The notes beneath the pieces were generated by a model, which was given only the letters and a program-made list of their open reading frames with translations, had not been told where the DNA came from and searched no databases. This document shows, piece after piece, positions 43,695 to 54,900 of a DNA stretch of 64,000 bases. The position numbers and the translations under genes were made by a program. The first letter of the stretch is position 1. Every line of letters begins with the position of its first letter. This stretch comes from Lagopus muta (lineage: Eukaryota > Chordata > Aves > Galliformes > Phasianidae), in the NCBI RefSeq assembly GCF_023343835.1, contig NC_064438.1, forward strand, positions 59,525,078-59,589,077, in the 5' to 3' direction.

Positions 43695-45063
43695 TCCATC
43701 ACAGAATCACAGAATCACCCGGGTTGGAAGGGACCCCAAGGATCATGTAGTTCCAACCCCCCTGCCTAGCAGGGCCACCAAACATACACATTCAGATCAG
43801 GTTGCCCAGGACCCCGTCCAACCTGGCCTTAAACACGTCCAAGGACGGGGCATCCACAACCTCCCTGGGCAGCCCGTTCCAGGGCCTAACCACTCTCCTA
43901 GTAAAGAACTTCCCCCTAACATCCAACCTAAATCTTCCCTCCTTCAACTTAAAACCATTTCCCCTAGTCCTGCTGTTGTCAGCCCTTTTGAAGAGTTTAC
44001 TCCCCTCCTGGGTGTAGGTTCCCTTCAGGTATTGATAGGCTGCAATGAGGTCACCCCGCAGCCTTCTCTTCTCCAGGCTGAACAAGCCCAACTCCCTCAG
44101 CCTGTCCTCATAGGGGAGGTGCTCCAGCCCCCTGATCATCTTAGTCGCCCTCCTCTGGACCCTTTCCAAAATCTCAATGTCTTTCTTGTACTGAGGGCTC
44201 CACACCTGGACACAGTACTCCAGATGGGGCCTCACAAGAGCCGAGTAGAGAGGGACAATCACCTCCCTGTCCCTGCTGGCCACCCCTCTCCTGATGGAGC
44301 CCAGGATCCCATTTGCCTTTCAAGCTGCCAGAGCGCACTGCTGGCTCATGTTAAGTCTCTCGTCCATCAGGACCCCCAGGTCCTTCTCTGCCGAGCTGCT
44401 CTCAAGGACCACTCCTCCCAGCCTGTACAGGTGCCTGGGGTTCTTCTGGCCCAAATGCAAAACCTTGCACTTTGCCGTGTTGAACCTCATCAGGTTCACC
44501 CGAGCCCAGCCCTCCAGCCTGTCGAGGTCCCTCTGAATGGCATCCCTTCCTTCCACCGTATCAACCACACCACTCAGCTTGGTGTCGTCAGCAAACTTGC
44601 TGAGGGTGCACTCAATTCCCTCATTGATGTCATTAATAAAGATGTTAAAGAGCACCGGTCCCAAGACAGACCCTTGGGGGACACCACTTGTTACCGGCCT
44701 CCACCTGGACATAGAGCCATTGACCACCACCCTCTGTCTGCGGCCTTTCAACCAATTGCTTATCCATCGGGTCGTCCACCCATCAAATCTACTTCCCTCC
44801 AATTTGGAGATGAGGATGTGGTGGGGGACCATGTCACAGGCCTTGCTCAGGTCCAGGTAAATGACATCGGTCGCCTTCCCTTCGTCCACCAATGCCGTCA
44901 CTCCATCATAGAAGGCCACAAGATTAGTTAGGCATGACCTTCCTTTGGTGAAGCCGTGCTGGCTGTCTCGGATCACATGCTCATTCTTTATGTGACCGAG
45001 CATGTTGTCCAGGAGGATCTGTTCCATGAAGAGATTGCTCCACATTTTGAGGCATGATGGTTA
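43695..45063 (-). mobile_element. CR1 LINE, 5'-truncated, nearly intact ORF2 C-terminal half
   Basis: On the minus strand a reading frame from about 45,045 to 43,792 encodes the CR1 reverse transcriptase C half: [42 protein letters not shown] and the catalytic FADDTKL, then the typical C-terminal region ([12 protein letters not shown]). It is broken only by one in-frame TGA at 44,320-44,322. The 3' end with CACAGAATCACAGAATCAC on the plus strand sits at about 43,699. The 5' end is truncated within the reverse transcriptase domain, next to an A run. It inserted into retroviral sequence and looks young. Confidence 0.92.
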
Positions 45064-45082
45064 CAAAAAAAAAAAAAAAAAA
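45064..45082 (+). repeat. A homopolymer at the truncated CR1 end
   Basis: A run of about 18 A at the junction between the CR1 5' truncation point and retroviral sequence. It may be filler from insertion or pre-existing. Confidence 0.8.
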
Positions 45083-45995
45083 TAGAGCAGGAATCTGCTC
45101 CTCAGTCTTTTAAAAAAGCATAGTGCCAAACTCTCCCCCGTGGAGATGAAATGGGCATGGAATAATTGGTCCAACTTCGAGGGAGTCATGGGTCATATTA
45201 AATTCCCTCCACAAGCAAATTTGTATGGGGGAGGAAAAGGGAATATCAATCATTTGTGCAGTTCCAGGAGCTGCTCTTAGTGCTGCCATAGAGATCCGCA
45301 ATGAACAGCACATGGTAGAAACCCAAATTACAAAGTCCTTTCAGGAATTGGTGACATACCTGCAGTACCAAGTAGAAGATCTTAGGGGACAGAAAAAGAA
45401 GAACATTCAAAAGGCCTCCCTCAGCAAGCCCTTAGAGAACAGTTGGTAAATGACAGGGACATAGATGCTAGTTCCCCAGGTAGTGACTTTCCTCCAAGAG
45501 AAAATCTTGAGGATGTGAGAGCCCAGAAAGACAAGTTGGGAAACCTGTGATCCTTCCCTGCCTTTAGATAGAAACTGGGCGTGCATGGGAAGAGACTGGC
45601 AGTGGGTATTCTGATGTTCGTACTGACAAAGTTCCCTGTTTGCTACAGAGCCGGCCAAAGTAAGGAAGGATTTTGGTGACACCCTTAAGAAATCAGTATG
45701 TGTGGAAAGTGCCATTAACAGAGGGAGGTAAGATCTTGCTGACTGAAAAGGAATCAGAGGGTTATTGGGGACCTGGAATATTTTTCACCATGGGCAACCA
45801 CTGCCAGTGGTCCCTTACTCCAAGAGCTGCTTATTGGGATGATTACTCCCCAGGACAACTGCTGTTGATTGATTTGCCCCACTGTGGTCCTGTCCCTTTA
45901 ACCCTCAGGGAGACAACTATGCTGTCATGGAGCAACGTGCTCCTCAAACGTAGTCATTTTGTGAGGTTACACAGTGTTTGTGTACTTATGTAGGA
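45083..45995 (+). pseudogene. Possible retroviral remnant right of the CR1
   Basis: Short open stretches (45,225-45,449 and 45,673-45,993) interrupted by stops. The first has a helical, charged character (QELVTYLQYQVEDLRG), as in a capsid-adjacent or coiled region. I do not recognise either with confidence. They are assigned to the retroviral remnant by position only. Confidence 0.3.
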
Positions 45996-47540
45996 ATGGA
46001 ATGTTGTTTCTGCATTAGAACTAAAACGTGAGTATTTTACGTCATTGTCTCTGCTCCAGTCTTGTGTTGTTTGTTTACTACTACTAATTACTACTTAGTA
46101 CTACTAAGTACTAACAGCTCTTTTTGGGAGTGTTTTTATTTCATCAGGAGTCTCTAAGGGTCTCCTTCACTTGCCTGTTAGATGAATTTTCCACATTGGT
46201 GCTTGCTCAGTAGGTAGATGGAGTAATGAATGTATGGGTACAAGGACTGCTGCTGTTATCTGTCCAGCCATCTGGAATACCTCTGAGCCTTGAGTTCCAG
46301 ACAACATAGACATTGCGCTCCTAAACATTACGATAATGCCTTTAGAAATCCAAAACCCTTGACAATGATATCAGTAGGCTCATTATGTTGCAAGACTACT
46401 GATTTTTGATGCTGGTCAGACAGGACCTCAGTGATGATAGAAAATTTAAGGAGGAGAATGTAAGCCATTAGCAATAGATAAACATTTAGCTAGCAACAGT
46501 TTCTATTTAGCCAGTATGCCCATGTACAGTTAAGCATCAGGAAGGTCTGTGAACCTGAAATACTCAGGCGATGAGGAATCAGGGGAAAAAGTGAGCATCA
46601 AGGTAATAGGGCATGTTCTTTGCTTTGTAATAGGGTTTTGTTTGCTTTTCATTCAGTATCATTTCTTACCATTACGCAGTGTTTGTCTTGTCTTGTTTTT
46701 CATGTTGCCAATCAACATTTAGTTGGAGCTTGGGTGACCCGAATGCATACAACTAAGTGTTGACCAAGTGTGATGTGAAATGAAGAGGTAGGCTCCAAAA
46801 CAGGCTTCTAGTGAGTGCTGTGTACGACATGGAGTATCGAGAACTACCTCTGTTTCTCCCTGCCCCATGTTGTTCAGTACCAGACGTGAAGGTGTCTTCT
46901 TTCCTTCTAGGGTTGGAGACTCCACTATCAGATGGCATTGGCCTTTCAAGCCTCCCCGGGTTGTAGCGCTGGTTGTGCCCTGATCCTTGGAAAGGGGAAC
47001 TGATTCCTTCATCATTACCTGATGGTGACGTCTACTTATCTTGTGTCCAGTGAGCGGTGGTGGAAAAACTGCGGCTCTCACAAGTGGTGCAAGGACTCTA
47101 CTGAGGCTCATTGTGTTTATAGTAGAAAACTACAGCCATAGATGGATGCCAATATCCACTCCTTACTCTGTCTGGCAAGCTGTGTTGATCTCTGAAGTTG
47201 CTCCCACACTTGTAGAAGTTCTTTGGGCTCAGCATCAGTTGTCTCTTGCACTCACATGGCTTTCACCAGGTATTCTTTCTTTTCCCCCATCTTTAGGGCT
47301 CGCAAGTACTGATGTGATGTCTCTGCCTTCTGTCGCTCCCACCAAACACGGGTTTGTTCTTTTTAGGTTCAATATCATTTCTTGACGTTATGCAATGTTT
47401 CTCATTTTTCTTGTGTTTCATGTTGCCAATCTACGCCTAGTTGGAGCTACAGTGAGCCCAAATGGTGACTGCTCTGCTTTGACCAAGTGAGATGCAAAAA
47501 GAAGAGGTAGGTTGCAAAACAGGCTTCTAGTGCGTGCCAT
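45996..47540. other. Anonymous AT-rich sequence with a diverged duplication
   Basis: A segment at about 46,632-46,865 recurs at 47,350-47,590 (shared: TATCATTTCTT, TTTCATGTTGCCAATC, TTAGTTGGAGCT, AACAGGCTTCTAGTG), about 717 bases apart and roughly three-quarters identical. A TACTAC/TACTAAG microsatellite-like tract lies at 46,076-46,120. No gene is supported. Confidence 0.5.
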
Positions 47541-47559
47541 GTAAGACTTGGGGTATCCA

Positions 47560-48075
47560 GAGTTAACTTCTTGTCTTTCTCCTTTTCCAGTTCCCTTTGA
47601 TTTTTCCCCCCTTTTTATAATTTATTTTCATTTCCTAATCCACTTTCTAATTCTACTGCTTTTCTTTTTTCCAATTCCTTTTCCAATTCCTTTTCCGAAT
47701 AGTTTTCTGCTTCGTTTTTTTATTTTTACCTTTTTCTTTTCTCTCCTTGTTCTTTTATTTCCTTTTCTTTCTCTTTCTAATTTGTTTTCTTAAGACTTTT
47801 TCAAATTCTTTTTTGTTTTGAATTTTTTCTATTTCTTTCTAATTCTTTTTCTTTTGATAATTCTGTTTCCAATTCTGTTTGTTTCCAATTGTTTTTCTTT
47901 TTCTTCATGTTCCTTTTCTTAGTCATATTCCTTTCCGTATTTTATTTTCTTCAACATATTACAATTCCCATTCCAATTCTTTTTCCTTTATTAATTATTT
48001 TTCCATTCCCTTTTCTAAATCTTTCTCTCTTTCTAAATCTGTTTCTTCTTTCCTGTTTCTAATTGTGAGAATCCT
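47560..48075 (+). repeat. Pyrimidine-rich tract, part 1
   Basis: Almost pure C/T with A interruptions, built from words like TTTTTCTAATTC and CTTTTCC. It is strongly strand-asymmetric. Frames here encode Phe/Ser/Leu-rich strings that are artefacts. Confidence 0.9.
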
Positions 48076-48129
48076 TTGTTTTTTGGCTCAAAGCTTGCTT
48101 CCTGAGGTTTTTCTTGTGATAAGACTCTC

Positions 48130-48880
48130 AGTGATTTGTTAAGGAGGCAAGTGATGGGTGCTAACCGTGTGACAATCGGTATCACTTTGGGAACATTTGA
48201 AAGCCCCTTCCTCCAGAGCTGCTTGCCTCTGGAATAGAGTGCTCAGGAGTGTTCACTGGCAGAAGATCTGGCCTGTGACTAAACAGCTCCAGCTTGGTAT
48301 GGGAAAATTGGGGAATTATACCATTGTGTTCTGTGAAAAACAAGATGCAGATGGGCATCCCTGTTCCCTCTTGTCTGCTGGCAAGGCCCAGAAGATGGGA
48401 ACAAAGGAGTTTCTGCTGAGATCCCAGAGCCAGAAGCTGCCACTCCAAGGAGAGCTGACTCAACCACATTGGATTTGAGCTGTCACTCCAAAGACAGCTG
48501 ACTCGACCACTTTGAAACTATTGAAAAGGGGCCGTCATCACCATGGTCATGGCCGTCGTTCTCATCATTTTCCTTGTCGTCAACAGAACAATGCCTGACG
48601 ACCCACCACTACTGAAGATCAAAGACTGAACTACAAACCACGCTAGATCCATGGTGGTGACTGTCTCCCTCTTGCTTCCTATAAAGACTCCTTGCTTCTT
48701 CTTCTCTATCTTTTCTATCTTTCCTATCGCCCTCCTTCCCTTCCCCATTACCCTAATTCGTAATAGCCTCCGTCCTCCCCTTCCCCATTTCCCTAATTAC
48801 GATTTGTAATAAATTGGTCGGACCAACATTTGAACTGTTGTTTCTTAATCTCACACCGGGTAAATAGATAATAAAAGAAC
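48130..48880 (+). mobile_element. Candidate solo LTR between pyrimidine tracts
   Basis: TATAAAG at 48,680-48,686 and AATAAA at 48,808-48,813 are 122 bases apart, typical of the U3-R spacing in retroviral LTRs. A duplicated block (GCTGACTCAACCACATTGGA, then a similar copy about 45 bases on) precedes the TATA. Ends and target duplication were not resolved. Confidence 0.35.
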
Positions 48881-48939
48881 CTCCTCTCCCTCCTATAAAT
48901 TGGAGCAAGACAGTAATCTGCTTTGTTTTTCTAATTTTT

Positions 48940-50905
48940 TTTCCTAATTCTTTTCCTATTTCTTTTTCCTGTTGCAAGTTTTTCTTTTCATTGCAAGTCT
49001 TTTTCCTTTTTCTATTTCTTTTTTTTTTTTCTTTTTTGAATCCCAATTCTTTTTCAAATTGTAGTTCTTGTGTTCTCTTTCTGGATCATTTTCTATTTTT
49101 TTTTTCCTAATTCTTTGTCTAATTCAAACTATTTGTCTAATTCTTTTTTTATTTTTTTCTTTTTCTCATTCTTTTTCTTTTTCCAATTCCTCTTTATTTC
49201 CTTTTTCCATTTCTCAATCTAATTTTAATTCTTCTTCTTTTAAAAAAAAAAAAATATTTTGGTCTTTCTAATACTTTTTGTGTTCTAATTTTCTTTTTCC
49301 TTTTCTAATGATTTCTCTAATTCTTTTTCTAATTCGTTTCCTGCTCGTTGTTTTTTCTTCTTCTAATTCTTTTTCCAAGCCTTTTTTTGTGGTCCTTTTC
49401 CCAGTCTAAGTCTTTCTTTTTTCTATTTCAATTTTTTTCTAACTCCAACTCTTTTTCTAATTGTGGTACTTTTTCTTTTCCCTGTTCCACATCTTTTCCC
49501 TGTTCCATGTCTTTTTCATTTTTCTGTTTCAGTTTTTTCTTTTACATTTTCCAATTTTTTCTAATTTTTTAAATTAATTTTCTAATTCATTTTCTATTTT
49601 TTTCTGTTCTTTTTGATTGTTTCTTTTTTTTCAGATTCTAAATATTTTTCTACTTTTCATTGTGAATCTTGTTATCTTTCTATTTTTTCTTTATATTTTT
49701 CCTTTTTCTAATTCATTTTATTTTTCTCAATCTTTTTCCAGCTCTTTTTCTGTTTCCAGGTTTTTCTTTTTGCAGTTTTTTCCTTTTCCAATTATCGTTC
49801 TAATTCTTCTCGTCTTTCTTTATCCATTGGTTTTCTTTTTCTAATTCCTTTTCTTTTCATATTCTTTCTCTTGCTCTAGTGCTTTTGTTTCCTTTCTCTT
49901 CTTTTTCATTTTCCAATTCTTTTTCCAGGTCTGTTTCCATTTCCAGTTCTCTTTCCAATTTTTCATCTATTTTTTTCCATTTTTTCTTTTCTCAATTCCT
50001 TTTTATACAATTCCTTTTCTTTTTCCAATTCCTTTTCTTTTCATCTTCTTTTCCATATTCTTGTTTTTCTCTCTCTAATTCTTTTTCTAGTTCTTCTTCT
50101 ATTTTTTCTAATTATTCTCTTTTTTCTTATTATTTTTCATTGTTCTATTTCTAGTTCTTTTTCTAGACTTTTTTCTCACTTTTCCATTTTCCTTTATTTT
50201 TTCCCTCTTTTTTTGTCTTTCTACTTTTAGCTCCTTTTCCAATTCCTTTTCTAATGTTTTTTTCTAATTCTTTCTCATTTCCCATTTTTTTCCAGTTCCT
50301 TATCTTTTTCCAGTTCTCATTCTAATCCTAATTTGTCCTTGTTTTTTCGTTTTCTAATTGTTTTTCATTTTCTAATTTAATTATTTTCTTTCTTTTCTAT
50401 TTCAAATTATTTTTATAATATTTTCTTCACCTTTTTCTTCTCCCCTTTTCTTGTTTTTCTGTTTCTTACTCTTTTTCTAATTCTTTTTGTCTTATTTCCT
50501 AATTCTTTTTCTAATTCTTTCGCTTTTTCTAATTCTTGATTTTTTTCCTTTTCTAATATTTTTTCCCTAATTGGTTTTCTTTTTCCTTTTTATTTTTGTA
50601 ATTCTTTTTCTAATTCCAGTTCTTTTTCCTCTGCCTTTTCCAATTCTTCTTCTAGTTCTATTTCCGATTCGTTTTCTATTTATTTTCCTAATTCCAATTA
50701 TTTTGTCTTTTTCCTCGCCTTTTTCCTGTCCTCATTGTATTTCAAATTCTTTTTTCTTTTTCTAATAATATTCCTTTTAATAATTCTAGTTATTTCTCTT
50801 TCTTTCTTTTTCTACATCGTTCTTTTCTCCTTTCCTTTTCTCTTTTTTCATTTTTATTCCCCTTTTTTCGTTTCCGTTTTCCTTTTCCTTTTTTCTTTTC
50901 ATTTT
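48940..50905 (+). repeat. Pyrimidine-rich tract, part 2
   Basis: About 2 kb of the same TTTTTCTAATTC-type repeat, with purines rare apart from the AA of each unit. It is interrupted by a 12-base A run at about 49,242. Such polypurine-polypyrimidine DNA can in principle form triplexes. Confidence 0.9.
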
Positions 50906-51779
50906 CATCTTCTGTGAACCTGAAGTGCTCAGGCAATGAGAAACCAGGGGAGGAGAAGGTAAGAGTTGGATAATAGATCATGGACGATGTCCCACTGATT
51001 CAGATTTCAGTGTTCCTGAAGAAAATACTACCAGTCTACAAGAGCCTTATCCAGCTGGGCTGCATTGCCAGATAACAAACCTGAATAAAGCAAAGGATGC
51101 ACGATGTTGTGGGTTTTCACTTGGGTTCCTTGTACTGTCCATGCGGATTCACGGTATTTTTGTACAGGCTTGTGGATCTTCACTGGGCTTTGCAGAAGTC
51201 CGCCCTGGTTCACTGAAGACTTTGCAGGATCACTGGTCTTCACTGAGACTCCATGAAGTTCACGTAGTTTTGTAAGATTTTGCACAGCTTTGCTTCTGTT
51301 CACACTGGTTTCCCATATCTCCGCTTTGGTTCAGTCAAGTTTGCACAATTTTGCTGGTCTTTGCTGCCTTAAAGATTCACTCCTTTACTTAGCCCCTGAC
51401 AGTTTGCAGGTGGAATCTCAAATTCTCAGTCATCTAGTGCTGCTGCCACTTCCCCCACCTTTCCAGAGTATGAGCTTGCAATTAAATATCATCTACACAT
51501 GGATACACATCCTAAGGCAGTGAAACTCTGTCAAAGTTCACTGAGGTGGCTTGAGCAATAGTAGGAGAATATGTACACCCCTGTGGGAATCAGCTAAAGG
51601 TATATCATATCCCCTCCTGTGTGAAAGCAGACTTTTCTTTATTCTCTTCCTGCAAGGAAACTGTAAAGAGCATTTTTTACGCTGAAAACTGCCATCCAAA
51701 TAAGCTCCAAAGCCCATTTCACGTCATATTCCAGACACAAACCATCAATATTTCACACCAAACTCCAGGTTCACGTCCT
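50906..51779. other. Anonymous sequence with degenerate TTCACTG-type repeats
   Basis: The start (CTGTGAACCTGAAGTGCTCAG) repeats a phrase at 46,549, showing that the pyrimidine tract and its flanks belong to one dispersed repeat. From 51,100 to 51,360 short phrases such as TTCACTGGGCTTTGCAG recur loosely. No gene is seen. Confidence 0.4.
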
Positions 51780-52235
51780 TGCTAATTCACCCCAAATTGA
51801 GTTCCCAAAACCTCATTATTTCATTCCAAATATCAGCGCCAACACTCCCTGATGTCACCCCCCAGGGATGCTCCAGCATCAATCCCCCAGCATTACTCCT
51901 TCACATCACCCCCCTTTCATCCCAACATCACCCACCAGTACCAACCCAACAATGTCATCCTGGAGTCACTTCCTAATGTCACCCCTCACCGTCACCACAA
52001 TATCCACCCTCAGCATTACTCCAACATTGTCATTCCCCAGTGTCACCCCAACGCTCTCACCCCAGAACCAGTCATTCACGTTAAATCCCTGTGGTACTCC
52101 AACATCACTCCCAATGATGTCACCCTATCATGCTACTCCCTAACATCTATCTTATTGATACCCCAACATCACTCCAACATAACCACCGTGTCACTCCCTC
52201 TAGGTGTCACTCTAAAATTTTAGATGATTCCATTA
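51780..52235 (+). repeat. Degenerate CACCCC/CATCAC minisatellite, part 1
   Basis: Irregular tandem phrases GTCACCCCAACATCACTCC recur over about 450 bases. Confidence 0.8.
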
Positions 52236-52254
52236 AGTGGGAAGCAGAATCTCC

Positions 52255-52467
52255 CTAAGCAAGTATGCTATTACTATCTGACCCTTGAGAGATGGCAAGC
52301 CACAGAAAAGGAGAGAGAAGGAACATGCCAGCAGTGGATTTGATCAACATCACTAGCAGGGCATCCCCTGCTTCAAAGCACACTTCCACTCTTTCTCCCA
52401 CTTTCATTCTCCCCAGGGTCTGTAGGGTTTGATCCACTTGCATGCTGTACCCGTTCAGCCAGTACAT
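52255..52467 (-). CDS. Unrecognised 70-codon open frame
   Basis: A minus-strand ATG frame in otherwise non-repetitive sequence that interrupts the CACCCC minisatellite. The N half is polar, with a motif-like RMKVGERVEVCFEAGD stretch; the C half is hydrophobic enough for one membrane segment. A TATTTAAG promoter-like sequence of the LTR-like family lies about 190 bases upstream on the same strand, and a donor-like GAGGTAAGCC lies between them. I do not recognise a family. It may be a retroelement remnant or chance. Confidence 0.2.
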   Translation of the reverse strand: MYWLNGYSMQVDQTLQTLGRMKVGERVEVCFEAGDALLVMLIKSTAGMFLLSPFLWLAISQGSDSNSILA

Positions 52468-52589
52468 GATACAGAGCTTTACAATCTAAGAATTTTAGGA
52501 TGCTATAATCACAAAATAAACAACACAGTTAGGCAAAGCAGACTATGACAACAAAAGAGAATAAATAGAAGGCTTACCTCTATCCTGGG

Positions 52590-52790
52590 CTCACTCACAA
52601 AACTCTAGCAGAGCAGATCTCCAGCAGAGACCCTTCCCCCCTGGCAGCCAGCTCTTAAATAGCTCTAGGAGGGGGCAGCCTGGCTCCACCCCTTCTGGCA
52701 GCACAGGTGAATTGAATTGCCTTCACCTGTGCTCCTCTGGCTGCCTCGTGGCTCGCCTCAGGTGATCAATCAGAGGTTCAGGCCATGACT
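52590..52790 (-). promoter_or_regulatory. LTR-like promoter segment, minus strand
   Basis: The reverse complement reads GCACAGGTGAAGGCAATT..., GGTGGAGCCAGGCT and CTATTTAAGAGCTGG (52,651-52,662 on the plus strand). This parallels the 54,130-54,220 segment on the plus strand (GCACAGGTGGAAGCAATT, GGCTCCACC, ATATTTAAGGGCTGG). Confidence 0.4.
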
Positions 52791-52984
52791 CAGCAGTTCC
52801 CATACAAGAGCCCAGCTGGAACATCGGCTTGCAAAACAAGTCTTCGCAAGAACAAGACCAAATACCAGGGACAGCTCTCTCTACAAAACATTTGCAGCCA
52901 CAGCCACAAATATCAACTCCCTTAAAACTGCCAAAATGCCTTATTCAATTCCAGGATCATTCTTCAGTCAGGGGCCGTTAGGTC

Positions 52985-53330
52985 CCCAATATAACACCCC
53001 AACAACGTCACCACCCAGTGTTCACTCCCTGATGTCACCCACCCTTCCTCCCCAAAAAGCCCCAACGTAACCCATGCCACTACAATGACACTTCAGAATC
53101 ACTCTCCAGTGTCACCCCAATGTCACTCCCAGAGTCGTGCCAGCAATGTCACCCCCCAACATCACACTAAGTCACCCCAGTGTCTCCATCGAGTATCTCT
53201 CTCTCTCTGATTTCCCCCCCCCCCCACCCGCAATACCCCAGCATAACCCCCCAGCGTCACTCTCCAGGCTCAGTCCACAACTTCACCCCAGTGTCATCCC
53301 AGCATCACTCCATGGCATCACCCCAACTTG
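52985..53330 (+). repeat. Degenerate CACCCC/CATCAC minisatellite, part 2
   Basis: It continues the phrase family of 51.78-52.24 kb and includes an 11-base C run near 53,215. The two parts look like one array split by the 52.24-52.98 kb sequence. Confidence 0.8.
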
Positions 53331-53639
53331 CTTGCCAAGTAAGCAAGGTTTGGGACAGCAGCTCCTAGCGGGGCTGTATAAGCTTTCAGACACCGATAAT
53401 CGATTATTAATCACCACCTTCCATCTGGTTTCCAAACCAGATGACAATGAGTTATGTGGGGAGTCTGTTCTGGAAACGATTTGTCTTTTTTCCAAACCTG
53501 CTATGAGTTCAGAAATCCCACATCATGCTGCAGCAGAAATGGGGTACAGTGGTATGTTAGCGACCCCTGCTTCAGGGAGCACAGGGGCTGCGTAAAGTGC
53601 ACACGCTGCAGCCTGCCTATTTCTTTGGAGTCTGGGATT
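53331..53639. other. Anonymous sequence
   Basis: No exon or repeat recognised. Short open frames in both strands lack family resemblance. Confidence 0.3.
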
Positions 53640-54330
53640 GAAACTTGACCCAAAAGGCCACACACTGCCATACAGGCAGGTGCCAGGTTCACCCACTGAG
53701 GATGTCAAATCCTGAATTGTTTTCACGATGGTCTTTAGTTGCAAAGAAAGTAGGCGACACGTTTCTCACTGGAGAGCCATAAGCTGTCCCCACTAGTTTG
53801 GCAAACAGAGCTCGCTCCGATCACACCGGTAATCTCAACTTTGCTATCCAGGCTGCACACACAGCTTTTCAGCATCTTGCTGTATCAGTATTGAAATCTG
53901 TGCGCTGTATCAGTACTGAAATTTGTGCTCCCCTATCTATTAGAAATTTTACTGAATGCTTTTGAGGACAGACTTCAATCAAAATATGCGTGCCATTGTT
54001 TCTCATCCTTTGATAAAACTCCCCTTGCCGGACAGGCAGATCCAATCACCTGCTTGTAATTAGTCTTTTTTTTGTCGTTGTTTACAGTCTGAAGCAGTGA
54101 TTGAGCACCTGGTGAGGGGTGTGGCCAGCCCTGCCAGCACAGGTGGAAGCAATTTTCCTGTGGGACCGGATAGGGCTGAGCTTGGCTCCACCCCCTCCCT
54201 GCCCATATTTAAGGGCTGGGAACAGTAAGGGCAGCATTCTGCTTGGGAGCTGCCTCCTTGGGACCATTGGGAGTGAGTTCTGCCCTTTGGAATGGGGTGA
54301 GTGACTGCTGCTTTATTGCGGGGCTCTGGT
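53640..54330 (+). mobile_element. LTR-like dispersed repeat, copy 2
   Basis: It is homologous to 39,360-40,080. It keeps a TATA-like ATATTTAAG at 54,205-54,213 and the GGAGCACCTGGTGAGGGG-type block. The copies differ by many substitutions, so the family is old. Confidence 0.45.
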
Positions 54331-54900
54331 CTTTCCCTTTTGGGGGATCCTGACTACTTTTAAGGGCTGGAAGCTGTGAGGGCAGCATCTCTGCATGGAG
54401 GCTCCTTCCTTTGGGATGTGGGCTGTTTGTTTTTGGAATGGGGTCATTGATTTCTTCGTTACTGCTGGATTGTAATTTCACTTTCTGGGGGCTCCTGACC
54501 ACATTTAAGGTCTGTCAGCAGAAGGAGCAGCAACTGCACCTGGAGATTGCTTCCTTTAGAGCGTGGGGTGAACCCTTGAAACTGGGTGAGTGATTCTTTA
54601 TTCTAGGGTTGCAATATCTTGTTGTTGGGGGGATCCTGACCCCACTTAAGGGCTGGCAGCCTTTAAGGTGGTATCTGTCTTTAGAGACCGTCTCCTTGGG
54701 AGTGTGGGATGAGCTCTGGTTCTTGAGAAAGGGTGAGTCATTCCTTCTTGTTTTAGGACTGTGACCTTTCCTGTTTTTGGGGCATCCTGACCACATTGAA
54801 GTGTTGGCAGATGTAAGGGCAGCATTGATCTCTGGAGACTGTCTCCTGTGGAGCAGGGGTGAGTTCTGGCCTTTGAGAAGGGTGTAAGTGGTTTCTTTGT
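54205..54900 (+). repeat. Five-copy tandem repeat of about 147 bp
   Basis: The anchor TTAAGGGCTGG (variants) recurs at about 54,210, 54,361, 54,506, 54,647 and 54,798. Each copy contains CTCCTTGGG-like, GTGAGT-like and CCTGACC blocks. Every unit carries a splice-donor-like GGGTGAGTGA or similar, starting just downstream of the TATA-like site of the LTR-like segment. Confidence 0.8.

Noticed and set aside
43630-44931. 433-codon plus-strand frame
   Set aside because: It is antisense to the CR1 reverse transcriptase frame; its length reflects the stop-poor complement of the CR1 coding strand.
47548-50917. Phe/Ser-rich frames in the pyrimidine tract
   Set aside because: Simple-repeat translation with no start context, domain or conservation.
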